DNA from: Bin87 sp026710825 | GTDB lineage: Bacteria > Chloroflexota > Dehalococcoidia > Lucifugimonadales > UBA3495 | Assembly: GCA_965232815.1 (NCBI GenBank) | Contig: OZ247427.1 | Coordinates: 1 to 64,000 of the forward strand | Direction of reading: 5' to 3' | DNA: 64,000 bases | Shown: piece by piece, positions 37,303 to 44,983 of the stretch | Layout of the letters: every line of letters begins with the position of its first letter | How positions within the stretch are numbered: position 1 is the first letter of the stretch | Made by a program: the position numbers and the translations under genes | Notes under the pieces: model-generated | Databases searched by the model: none | Told to the model about the DNA's origin: nothing | The model's input: the letters and a program-made list of their open reading frames with translations, nothing else

Positions 37303-37653
37303 TCAGCCAGACTCCGGATCCTTTTTCCCCCGGTTGTCGCAGACCAGCACGGTCGCGATGCACCCGCACATCGCCACCAGAATCAGTCCGATTATGACCG
37401 CGTCTATGTTGATCACGAAAACCCACGCGGAGAGGTAAGTCCACACGCCGGCTGCCACTGTGGCTCCCAAACCGACCATGAACCCGAACGTCATCCCACC
37501 TTCAACTCCCGGTCGACGCATGATGGCGCCGCAAAATGCTCCCGTTACGACGCAGCTAACCAAGGGGACGACCAAATTGCCGATGATCAACGCCCAGAGG
37601 AACATTCCCAGTCCGTCGAAACTGCCTTCGGACCCTATGATTTCCATCATCAT
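37303..37653 (-). CDS. Small polytopic membrane protein
   Basis: About 116 residues starting at the MMM triplet at 37653, which has GGAGG about ten bases upstream on the minus strand. Four hydrophobic segments (LGMFLWALIIGNLVVPLVSCV, MTFGFMVGLGATVAAGVWTYL, INIDAVIIGLILVAMCGCIA and a Gly/Cys-rich one) with short loops. It sits between the surface protein and a broken gene copy that were probably adjacent originally, so it is likely part of a rearranged or inserted segment. Function unknown. Confidence 0.55.
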   Translation of the reverse strand: MMMEIIGSEGSFDGLGMFLWALIIGNLVVPLVSCVVTGAFCGAIMRRPGVEGGMTFGFMVGLGATVAAGVWTYLSAWVFVINIDAVIIGLILVAMCGCIATVLVCDNRGKKDPESG

Positions 37654-37715
37654 TGCGACCGTCCTCCGTGCAAGACGCGCCTTACGGGTGGGCCGATTGT
37701 AGCAGGGTGTCCTGA

Positions 37716-37984
37716 GTAGTTGATCTGCAAAGACCCGACGCTCACCGTCTGCTTGACCGGCACCGAGACTGCGCGATCGGCTGGCCCGGCGCATCTGCCG
37801 GCGCTACGCCCGGGACTACCTGCGCGACGTCGACCGCATGGGCCTGGAGTGGGCCCTCGCCCTTATCGACGAGGACGTCGAAATGCACGGCCACGCCTTC
37901 AACAACGCCATAGCACGCGCTGGCGTCACCGACTATGCGTCAGAGGGGGCCGATCGTATCACCCAGGATCGACGAGTCGGTTGA
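37716..37984 (+). pseudogene. Broken copy of the small basic gene at 40658
   Basis: The reading RRICRRYARDYLRDVDRMG and the following LIDEDVEMHGHAFNNAIARAG match the gene at 40658 almost residue for residue. The start codon region is altered, a TGA lies upstream in frame, and the C-terminus differs. It also overlaps the minus-strand gene at 37959. It is a duplicate left by a segmental duplication. Confidence 0.6.
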
Positions 37985-38726
37985 GCGCGCCGATTCTGTG
38001 GGCGCCTATTGGCATTTCCAGGGCAAGATTGGCCTGCGTTCTGGCGACGCTCCTGAGGTAACTGGATACCGAGAAAATCCAGAGCTCCGGAAACCCCCGC
38101 TCGTGGCCATCCCAGGAAGCGGGTGCGGCAAATCCGAAATTGCAAGTCGGGTCGGGAACGCTGAACAGGTGACCGCCGTCGGATTTATACCCCAGCTTGA
38201 AAACCCTTTTCGGAGCAATGGGTTCCCAGAAAATGAGCAGGGGCAATTGTTCCCGCCCTTCGACGCCGGCAGGAGGTTTCATGCGGACCAGAACCTTGGC
38301 CGTGTAGTCCCGAGACAGCGTGTGATTGGCGGTATCCCACCGGCCCTGCCAGCGGTCGTTCTGGTGAGCCGTCAACTCTCGTCGCGAAGCACCGAACGAG
38401 AGTGTTTTGCCACCGATGGCATGAGCCGAAAAGTTTTTGATCTCGGTTTGAAACAGCACCTTGCGACCGTCGCTCAAATCGGCTTCAATCCAGCGGTCCA
38501 ATCTCGGTCCACGTTGCTTGCCGGTGCCAACCGTCTCTGTGCGGATTGAAACCGTCGTCGCGCCGTTGGCTTCAAGGCAGTGCTTCAAGGCAGCGGCGGC
38601 GAGGTCTTCACCCAGAATCGCCACGACTCCCGTAGCGTGCCCGACGGACCAATCAGGTTTCTCATCGAAGAATCTGATTGTCTCGCTCAAGTTTATGTTC
38701 AAGATGGATCCGCCTACCATCGTCAC
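37959..38726 (-). CDS. PD-(D/E)XK-like nuclease candidate
   Basis: 255 residues. GTG 38726 has GGAGG five bases upstream. The core DRWIEADLSDGRKVLFQTEIKN combines an acidic residue, a beta hairpin and E-x-K, the arrangement of PD-(D/E)XK nucleases; an upstream Glu helix (GEDLAAAALKHCLEANG) could supply the first acidic residue. C-terminal conserved-looking stretches are PLLIFWEP and LWIFSVSSYLR. I recognise the sequence style as an uncharacterised family. It lies on the opposite strand between two copies of a duplicated segment, a typical place for inserted defence or selfish genes. Nuclease activity is a prediction. Confidence 0.55.
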   Translation of the reverse strand: MTMVGGSILNINLSETIRFFDEKPDWSVGHATGVVAILGEDLAAAALKHCLEANGATTVSIRTETVGTGKQRGPRLDRWIEADLSDGRKVLFQTEIKNFSAHAIGGKTLSFGASRRELTAHQNDRWQGRWDTANHTLSRDYTAKVLVRMKPPAGVEGREQLPLLIFWEPIAPKRVFKLGYKSDGGHLFSVPDPTCNFGFAAPASWDGHERGFPELWIFSVSSYLRSVARTQANLALEMPIGAHRIGALNRLVDPG

Positions 38727-39238
38727 AGTTACCTCCGGATTCCTGCCTGCTCAGCCAGTTCTCAGCATATTGACCACTTCCCGGGAGATTTCGTTAGATG
38801 CGCCTCCTGGCGTTCAGGGATTCGGCTTCGCCGCCGGTCGTAACGACTTCCCAGTCGCGACTTGAGGGTCCGACGTGCTGATGCCCAATAGACTGAGGCG
38901 GTTGGTCAAGGCGGCCCTATGCGCCGAGATCGACCGCACCGTGCTGCCCCTGCAGTGCGACGAAGAGTTCTGACGCGTAGGCCACCGATGGCTTGCCTAA
39001 GTCGAGAACCAAATCCCGCTTGAGGAATGGTCGTGTTCCGTCTGCCGCCAGGCATGCGAATGCATCATGCTCCTCATTGATGGTTTGCTTGACCCCTGCA
39101 GGCCGCGCTGGCGCGGTCGTCGCGATGAACCCGGGAGAGCTCGCGCGCCGGTGTTATTCTATCCGAATCCATACGATGCGCTTCAAAGCAATCCAGGATT
39201 GCCCGGCGCCCTTACGTTGATCCCCAAGGAGATCCTGC
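38727..39238. other. Gap before the secreted-protein gene
   Basis: About 510 bases. It contains one short frame, 38881-38973 (31 codons, MPNRLRRLVKAALCAEIDRT...), which lacks a good ribosome-binding site and may be a remnant. Nothing else with coding character was seen. An AAGGAG site for the next gene ends the gap. Confidence 0.35.
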
Positions 39239-40381
39239 ATGCGTACTCGTCTCTCTGTCCTTTCCGCGCTTTTTGCCGTGCTGGCGGTCGCCGGCCTTCT
39301 CGTTTTGTTCCTGCCCGGGCAGGCAGAGGCTAAGTACTGCGAGAATGCCCGCATCACCGATCTTTACACGGAGGGCTACCCAGGGGGGATCAAAGGGCCT
39401 GGGTTCATGGTACTTGAGTGGTCCCTCGACATCGGCCCATGGCCGGAGGATTCCTGGGTGGAGGCCACCTACAACATTCACCGACGACCGGTGAATAACA
39501 GTACCTGGGAGTTGGTGGACGAGGTGAACGACAGGACGCATTGGGAGGGTGCGCCCAAACCCGGCGAATGGGTTTACCACGTGACTCTGGTGTCGCTCCG
39601 CACCGACGGTGATGTGGAAACGTGTCACGGTGTCGGGGCGGAGACGACGCTGGACATTCCCACCGAGGCAGAATTGGCGCCGGAGTTGTTGGCCGAGCTC
39701 TGCGAGAGATCCGAAGTGGTCGGGTTGAATGTCGTGCGTCCGGGGGACGGGACGCTCGTACTGGAATGGGAGGACCACCTGGATTACTTCTATGAGGATG
39801 TAGCGGACAACCTCCGGCATTGGGATTGGGAGGCGTCCGCGTTCGAAGCAGACACAGTCGTTTATCACATCCAGAGGTCCGCGACAGCCCCAAAAAACAC
39901 GCCGCTGGGCTGGACGACGTTGGCCGAGACGACGGGACGCACGTGGACTGGTCCCGCCGAAGCCGGCCACTGGACCTATCGCGTCGGTACCATCCGCATG
40001 ACGAAAGGTGATGTCGCCGTGGATTGCGAGCCGTGGTACGCCGAGGCGCATCTGTTCATCCAGACCGCCGAGGAAATCGCCGAGCAGGCACGGCAGACGG
40101 CTGTTCTGAAAGCGGAAGCCACGCGTTGCGCCACCGAGACCATAACCAGTGATCTCGAGGGCGAAGCGCGCCAGATCGTCGCCGGTGTTGTTGAGGAGCG
40201 CGTCGCGGAATATATCGCGGTAAGGAGGGACGAGGATCATCCGGACTTGCAGTTCCATGCGATCGTTTCCCTGGCCGTTATGCTGTGCTCGGAGGAAGGA
40301 CCACCCGTGGGCTACGGTTCCAGTGCAAGCCCGGCGTGGACCGCACTATCCATACTCGGTTTCGCAGATTTCCATTGGTAA
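39239..40381 (+). CDS. Secreted protein with two FN3-like domains
   Basis: 380 residues with AAGGAGATC before ATG 39239. A clear signal peptide (LSALFAVLAVAGLLVLFLPGQAEA) is followed by two related domains, each with a Leu-Glu-Trp strand (GFMVLEWSLDIGP; GTLVLEWEDHLDY), YNIHRRP or YHIQRSA, and GEWVYHVTLVS or GHWTYRVGTIR, as in FN3 or similar beta sandwiches. A C-terminal helical region (AEEIAEQARQTAVLKAEATRC) follows. No membrane anchor is visible, so the protein is probably released or bound to envelope proteins. Intact. It lies between the two copies of the duplicated segment. Confidence 0.65.
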   Translation: MRTRLSVLSALFAVLAVAGLLVLFLPGQAEAKYCENARITDLYTEGYPGGIKGPGFMVLEWSLDIGPWPEDSWVEATYNIHRRPVNNSTWELVDEVNDRTHWEGAPKPGEWVYHVTLVSLRTDGDVETCHGVGAETTLDIPTEAELAPELLAELCERSEVVGLNVVRPGDGTLVLEWEDHLDYFYEDVADNLRHWDWEASAFEADTVVYHIQRSATAPKNTPLGWTTLAETTGRTWTGPAEAGHWTYRVGTIRMTKGDVAVDCEPWYAEAHLFIQTAEEIAEQARQTAVLKAEATRCATETITSDLEGEARQIVAGVVEERVAEYIAVRRDEDHPDLQFHAIVSLAVMLCSEEGPPVGYGSSASPAWTALSILGFADFHW

Positions 40382-40547
40382 ATGGCCAGCGATCCACTCC
40401 CGACAATTTTTGAAGCCCGGTCAATTTGATCGGGTACTCTGTCATTCCAGGGTGCGCCGTGTCGTGCTTTTTGCCTGACGCGCCCCGGGCGTAGGTGAAG
40501 GGGAAATCAAGCAAGAAGTCCAGCGGATCATCGAAAGTGCCAGAGCT

Positions 40548-40640
40548 GAGGGCGCCACCACCACCGTGACCATCACCGTCACCGCCGAGGACGGATCCAC
40601 CACGCAGGACTACGTGGTGCGGGTTCACCGGGACGGTGCG
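40548..40640 (+). repeat. Duplicate of the 3' end of the cadherin-like gene
   Basis: About 93 bases match 37135-37227 with a handful of differences and still read EGATTTVTITVTAEDGSTTQ in frame. Upstream sequence is unrelated, so this is a truncated duplicate, followed 18 bases later by the intact copy of the small gene. Confidence 0.85.
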
Positions 40641-40657
40641 TTATAGCGGAGGCGACG

Positions 40658-41089
40658 ATGCTAGTTGCAAAGATCCGATACTGCCTGGCACGACGCATCT
40701 GCCGCCGCTACGCGCGCGACTACCTGCGCGACGTCGACCGCATGGGCCTGGAGTGGACCCTCGCCCTCATCGACGAGGACGTCGAAATGCACGGCAACGC
40801 CTTCAACCACGCCCTGGCACGCGCTGGCGTCATCGACTACGCTCAGAATACCGAGCGCCGGCAACAATATTCAGTTGAACATGCACGACTCCCCGCCGTT
40901 CCTGCCGGACCCCGACGCCAACCAGTTCCGCGAGATGTGCTGGTCCGGCGGCTCCGCCCGCGCCGTCCTGGTGATCGAACACGACGACGAAACCGAAGTC
41001 ATCAGAGGCATCTAGTGCTGGCTCTGCAGCCGCGCCGTCCATGCCGATTGCCTCGGGCAGGGCAACCCAACGTCGCGGGGTTGCCGTGA
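40658..41089 (+). CDS. Small basic/acidic helical protein (copy 2 of duplicated gene)
   Basis: ATG 40658 follows GCGGAGGCGACG. The first 65 residues (MLVAKIRYCLARRICRRYAR, then YLRDVDRMGLEWTLALIDED, VEMHGNAFNHALARAG) are shared with the broken copy at 37716, which supports a real gene. Beyond about residue 75 the frame becomes Arg/Pro-rich and overlaps the better gene at 40881, so the true stop is probably nearer 40,870 or lost through an indel. All-helical fold; family unknown. Confidence 0.5.
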   Translation: MLVAKIRYCLARRICRRYARDYLRDVDRMGLEWTLALIDEDVEMHGNAFNHALARAGVIDYAQNTERRQQYSVEHARLPAVPAGPRRQPVPRDVLVRRLRPRRPGDRTRRRNRSHQRHLVLALQPRRPCRLPRAGQPNVAGLP

Positions 41090-41129
41090 TGCGGAGTGCC
41101 CGCTGTTTCCGCCGGGGCGCCTGGCCTGA
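40881..41129 (+). CDS. Zinc-finger protein with in-frame TAG
   Basis: ATG 40881 opens MHDSPPFLPDPDANQFREMC and reads to EVIRGI, then a TAG at 41013-41015. The same frame continues CWLCSRAVHADCLGQGN and GCRDAECPLFPPG to TGA at 41127-41129. The zinc ligands CxxC...HxxC...C...C (a treble-clef/RING-like set) all lie after the TAG, so the downstream part is certainly coding. About 82 codons. The protein may act as an adaptor. It is one of the clearest examples of an internal TAG in the element. Confidence 0.55.
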
Positions 41130-42086
41130 CCAGCCGTTCAGTCGCCCGCATCTGTATTTCCGCGGGCCCCACTGTCCCGCGCACCTGGCATGACATCCAC
41201 GACACGCTGACCCTCAGCGGCTTTTTCCCTCCCCATCTTGACCGACGACCCGCCCGCCGCAGGCGCCATTTTTCCCGATTCCTCCGGACACTTGACCCTG
41301 CAAATCACAGTTACACCCCTTATACGTAAACAAACGGAAATCCCTTAACAACCCCATTGATCCACGAGAGACCTCAAAAATGCAGTTTTTGTGATCGTCT
41401 CCTCTGTAAAACTAATTGCCCGCACGCCCGTGCTCAGTGGCCGCCCATTTCCCGACAATTTCATTCCCATTCCCATTCGCAGATTTCCGACCTTATTGCA
41501 CATCTTTGCACAATGATATTCACAATTTTCCTGCACGGCTCCGCCAACCCCTGCTCGACAGGTTTTTTCTGCGTTTTCAACCCTGCCCAACCGGCCTTTT
41601 TCGACCGACGTTTCACAACGTCAGCGCCGCACTCTGCAAGGCATCCGTAATCGAGAAGGGGTTGGATCTTGCTTGATGCAAAGCCTAACGATGTGATATT
41701 CTGGCTTTGGTCATCTTAGTGACCTGCTTCGACCGATATCATCGGTGTTTTCCCCGTCTGTGTTGCAACGGGGCCAGGCCGAAATAGATTTCGGCTTCCG
41801 GCAATTGAGGCCGGAGATGCTGCAAAGTTAGCAGCTACGCCTAAGTGCATGAGCGCATTAGCGCTCAATAGGCAGTAGCATAGGCCTAACCCCCAAAGGC
41901 TTCGTCCATGTGCGGAGGCACTGCTTTGGGCATAGCAATAGCTTCCATCGAGTAAGCGCAAATCTAACGCAGCGCTGACCGGTGAACCGATCCCGCCATC
42001 AACGGCGAATGCTGAACGGTCTTTCTCAGAAAACCCTTTGTCTGCAAGAGGTTCTTGCAGTCGATCCGCACGAAGGGACTGATTAA
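41130..42086. other. Non-coding region upstream of the integrase
   Basis: About 950 bases, AT-richer from 41,280 on. Open frames are short and unconvincing. Between 41,778 and 41,930 there are several perfect hairpins in succession. The region lies where an attachment site or integrase control region would be expected, but no repeat pair that would define att was found inside the window. Confidence 0.45.
41778..41930. ncRNA. Candidate structured RNA or recombination site
   Basis: Four or five short inverted repeats follow one another: GCCGAAAT with its complement (41778-41795), TCCGGC with its complement (41797-41815), GAGCGC with its complement around ATTA (41851-41866), TAGGC pairing with GCCTA ending at 41888, and CCCAAAG pairing with CTTTGGG (41892-41930). 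The density of stems without an open frame suggests a folded RNA or a structured DNA site. No known RNA family is recognised. Confidence 0.3.
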
Positions 42087-43043
42087 ATGACCGCGAAGAA
42101 CCGACATAAGCCGACCGTCTCCGATGTCCTGGACGATTGGATGACCAACGTTGTCCAATGGGAGACCGAAATCACGACTCGTGAGCGCTACGGCTGCCTT
42201 ATCGACCTCTATCTCAAGCCAATACTGGGTAACGTAACAGCCGAACGGCTCGAGGTCCGGCACATCTACGAGTTCCAAACCACGTTGAGACAGCTTCCTA
42301 AGACCCAACGCACCGTGGACCTCGCTTTCACGGTCTTGTCTGGCGCCCTCAGCCACGCGGTGAAGTTGGGGCACATCAAAAACAACGTCATGGCCACAAT
42401 CCGTCTGCGACGGGGGCACTCTCCAGAAGTCATTCCACCATCAAAGGAGGAGGTTAAAAAACTGCTCTACGTCGCTGAGACCAGCTCGGACCCGTTGTTC
42501 GTGCTGATCCGGTTGCTAGTATTCACTGGTATACGCCGCGGTGAAGCCTTGGGGCTCACCTGGGGAAACGTAGACCTGAACGCCGGCACCATCCAGATCA
42601 GTTCGATCCTGGTGAAAACTCACCACGAGGGCATGGTCCAGAAAAAGCCCAAGACCCGGAAGAGTTCCCGCAAGCTTTCATTGGACGAGACCACGGTTAA
42701 GGTCTTGCAGCAGCATCGCGATTCCCTGGAGCGCAAGCCGAAAGGCAGTGACCTGGTTTTCCAAACACCCAAGGGTCAGGAGCTGAAGCCCTCGACCATC
42801 GCGTATCAGCTGAGGCGCCTGGTGAAGAACGCCGGCCTGGGCGAGGAGCTCGACAGCCTCAATTTCCATGCCTTCCGCCACTTTCACGCCAGCGTATTGC
42901 TCCAAAGCAAGCAAAATCCGAAGGCGGTAGCGGATCGCCTGGGCCACGCGGACGTGACGACCCTGCTGCGAATCTATGCCCACCTGATGCCGGGTTATGA
43001 TACGGAAACCGTAAACGCCTTCACCGACGCAATGAACCACTAG
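42087..43043 (+). CDS. int: Tyrosine recombinase/integrase
   Basis: 318 residues. The N-terminal core-binding domain (DVLDDWMTNVVQWETEITTR to about residue 110) is followed by the catalytic domain: RRGEALGLTW with the first Arg near 149, a beta-hairpin Lys region, HAFRH (HxxR) near 261-264, GHADVTTLLRIYAHL with His near 290 and the nucleophile Tyr near 297. All catalytic positions are present, so it should be active. It is the only integrase in the window and marks the right end of the element. It would integrate and, with an excisionase such as the HTH protein at 121, excise the element. Confidence 0.9.
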   Translation: MTAKNRHKPTVSDVLDDWMTNVVQWETEITTRERYGCLIDLYLKPILGNVTAERLEVRHIYEFQTTLRQLPKTQRTVDLAFTVLSGALSHAVKLGHIKNNVMATIRLRRGHSPEVIPPSKEEVKKLLYVAETSSDPLFVLIRLLVFTGIRRGEALGLTWGNVDLNAGTIQISSILVKTHHEGMVQKKPKTRKSSRKLSLDETTVKVLQQHRDSLERKPKGSDLVFQTPKGQELKPSTIAYQLRRLVKNAGLGEELDSLNFHAFRHFHASVLLQSKQNPKAVADRLGHADVTTLLRIYAHLMPGYDTETVNAFTDAMNH

Positions 43044-43068
43044 AAAAGTTTCCTAAGCGACGACCGGG

Positions 43069-43110
43069 CCGGCGCCGGGCTGCAGTTAGTAGCCCGGCGC
43101 CGGTAATTGT
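43069..43110 (+). terminator. Strong hairpin after the integrase
   Basis: A perfect 13-bp GC-rich stem (43069-43081 with 43091-43103) encloses a nine-base loop, followed by TAATTGTTTG. It begins 25 bases after the integrase stop. The T-tract is short but the stem is very stable. Confidence 0.75.
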
Positions 43111-43325
43111 TTGCCCCGACGGTGCACGGTTTTTGGATTTCGCAAGTCTTCGCCCCGAATTCCTCCCTCGGCACCAATTCCCCGATAAAGGACGGTCACA
43201 AACTCACAGACCGTATCAATAAGAGGCGTATCAGCAGGATTGAGCCCATTTTGCCGGACAAATGCTGGACAAATTCCCAGCAAGGGATAGTAGCGGGCCG
43301 TACTCCACAGCGTTCGCAGGCATAA

Positions 43326-43355
43326 TCGCGCCCGGAAAACCGGGCGCGACTTTTG
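43326..43355 (+). terminator. Second terminator hairpin
   Basis: A 10-bp perfect stem, TCGCGCCCGG with its complement around AAAA (43326-43349), followed by CTTTTGG. It lies 280 bases beyond the integrase and just before the IS element. Confidence 0.7.
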
Positions 43356-43472
43356 GTTGGTTATTGGCGGCGCCAGGACGAGCCGGGTACAATGCAGTAT
43401 CAAGTCGGCGCAGCGGCCATATGGAGAACGATGCTGCGAGGCGACCATCTGCGCCACGACTGTGTCATACGT

Positions 43473-43487
43473 CAGCGAAAATGTCAC
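43473..43487 (+). repeat. IS terminal inverted repeat, left
   Basis: Perfect 15-base match to the complement of 44517-44531. Confidence 0.85.
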
Positions 43488-43491
43488 CCGA

Positions 43492-44512
43492 CTATGTTGC
43501 TATGGTACCCGATGGCGACGAAATGGGAACCGTCCGCGAGCGCCGTTTCGGAGGACCTCCGGCCTCCAGATAGTTCCTGATGGTGGACCTGTGGATCCCA
43601 AGATCCCGTTCGATGGCCCGCAACGACATGCCCTTGCGCCGGGCTTTCTGGACCGCTTTCCATCGCTCCTTCTGGAGGAAGGTCGGCTTGCGCGGAGCGA
43701 CGGTCAGTGGTGGCACGACGGCGAGCTCGCCATTGGCGACGCCCACTTCACCCGCCTCGGGTTCCTGACTTGAGATGAGGGGCATGAGGTCCGCCGTCCA
43801 GCGTTCATCCCAGTGGTTCACCGCGATGGACGGAACTGGAGGATTTGAGGAAGGCGGATGACCGTTGCGGAGGGATACCGGATCTGACGGGGCCTCCTGG
43901 GCAGCGATGATAAGCCCCTCGTGGCGCACGCTGAGTTGACCGTCCAGCCCTTCCAGGACTTCCACCGTCGCGCCAGCATAACTGGGGCGTTCCGGTGCCG
44001 GCAGCAACTGGAGCGTGCGCAACTGAAACTGCACCGTGTTGTCCCGGCCTACCTTCCGGCGGTGCTTGAAACACAGGACCTGTTCCAGGCACAACTCCGG
44101 GTCCAGGGGCCGGAACGTTGGCTCGGAGCACTGTGGGGGAACGCCGAAGCGCCGGTTGAACCGGGGCACAAACCCGTCGAGCACCGCCTGTGCCTGCTCC
44201 AGGGTGGTTGCGCCAGCCAGCAGTTCCGCGAGGTGGGTGTGGTTGACGCCAGCGTACCGAGTACGAGCCAGGTGCACTACTTCGGCGTCCAGCGCCTCGG
44301 GCGTGGCGTTGACGGGTCGGCGACCACGGTGGCCATCCATGTGCCAAAGCCGCCGCACCGTGTTCACGGTAGGCCGCCAGTATGCGTCGGGCGTGGCGGG
44401 AAGTTAATCCCATCAACTCGGCTGCCTGGTCCAGGGTCATATGCTCTGCTGCCAGGCTGTTGATAACCCGAAGTCTGCTCTGCTCTTTTGGGGTCAATGT
44501 CACATTCTCCAT
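43492..44512 (-). pseudogene. ISNCY-like transposase, deleted core and frameshift
   Basis: The N-terminus (MENVTLTPKEQSRLRVINSL, then DQAAELMGLTSRHARRILAA) is the HTH of ISNCY/IS1202-type transposases. A frame change near 44,340 leads into a segment that jumps from LARTRYAGVNHTHLAELLAG directly to LEQAQAVLDGFVPRFNRRFG, skipping the whole DDE catalytic core. The C-terminal domain is present (RKVGRDNTVQFQLRTLQLLP), followed by an additional HTH (SLRAIERDLGIHRSTIRNYL). Without Asp and Glu catalytic residues it cannot transpose itself. Confidence 0.7.
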
Positions 44513-44516
44513 GATG

Positions 44517-44531
44517 TGACATTTTCGCTGG
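44517..44531 (-). repeat. IS terminal inverted repeat, right
   Basis: Perfect partner of 43473-43487. The transposase start codon lies immediately inside it. Confidence 0.85.
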
Positions 44532-44619
44532 CTATTTGGTCAGGACCTTTTTGCTGGACGTCGACTGCCCAAGTGGTACAGTCTTGCTCCGCCCTTGTCA
44601 GGCAGAGGCCAGCGCCGGG

Positions 44620-44796
44620 GATCCTCGGTTGGCAGACACCCTATTAAACTCGTTAAACCTCGCTCTGACAGAAGCACTGCGCGACGTGTTTACAGTGCTG
44701 TGGATCGCGGTGGCGCTGTCCTCGGCCGTTGCGTTGTTCCTGCGCGTGCCAGCCGACACCGATCGCCGCTACAATCGGTATAACCTGAGGGGATAG
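44620..44796 (+). pseudogene. C-terminal remnant of an MFS-type transporter
   Basis: The frame reads LNSLNLALTEALRDVFTVLW, then a membrane helix IAVALSSAVALFLRVPAD and a short basic tail to TAG. This is the usual last helix and tail of MFS drug exporters. No start or upstream helices exist, because the IS abuts the fragment and the left side of the IS does not carry the rest. The gene was truncated, probably with IS-mediated deletion. Confidence 0.4.
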
Positions 44797-44983
44797 CGAC
44801 CGAAACCGATTTGGGGGCACGCCCGGTTGACGTTCCCCAAACCCCTGATAAGCGAACTGCGGCAAGCAACTGTCTACGCCGGCGCTGACTTACCCGAATA
44901 GAGTGAATAACTCCCCGTAATCCGCGGGGGATCACAGGGAGTATCGCTGGCGCCGTCTCGCGCCCGGCTATCTGTTTGGGCCT

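Larger units (their letters stand above)
1..43103. mobile_element. Integrated mobile element (left end outside window)
   Basis: The stretch carries an excisionase-like HTH protein, a toprim primase/helicase, an HNH protein, a compositionally distinct defence cassette, a long module of membrane and surface proteins, and a tyrosine integrase at the right end followed by a strong hairpin. Ordinary metabolic genes begin only after it. The right limit is placed at the post-integrase hairpin. No att repeat was found, and the left end lies outside the window, so both limits are inferred. No portal, terminase, tail, VirB4 or relaxase gene is recognisable, so this is neither a standard tailed prophage nor a standard conjugative element. 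Confidence 0.6.
43044..43472. other. Gap between integrase and IS
   Basis: About 430 bases bounded by the two hairpins above. Short frames on both strands have no ribosome-binding site or family resemblance. The real right attachment site of the element probably lies here. Confidence 0.35.
43473..44531 (-). mobile_element. ISNCY-type insertion sequence, internally deleted
   Basis: Bounded by 15-bp perfect inverted repeats, CAGCGAAAATGTCAC at 43473-43487 and its complement at 44517-44531. Length is about 1.06 kb. It encodes only the N-terminal and C-terminal parts of a transposase, so the copy is non-autonomous. A host transporter fragment abuts the right end. No obvious target duplication was seen. 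Confidence 0.7.

Noticed and set aside
41680..41890. GCCTAAC heptamers suggestive of integron attC core sites
   Set aside because: Both copies are in the same orientation, no matching GTTRRRY partner at the right distance was found, and the recombinase is not an IntI type.
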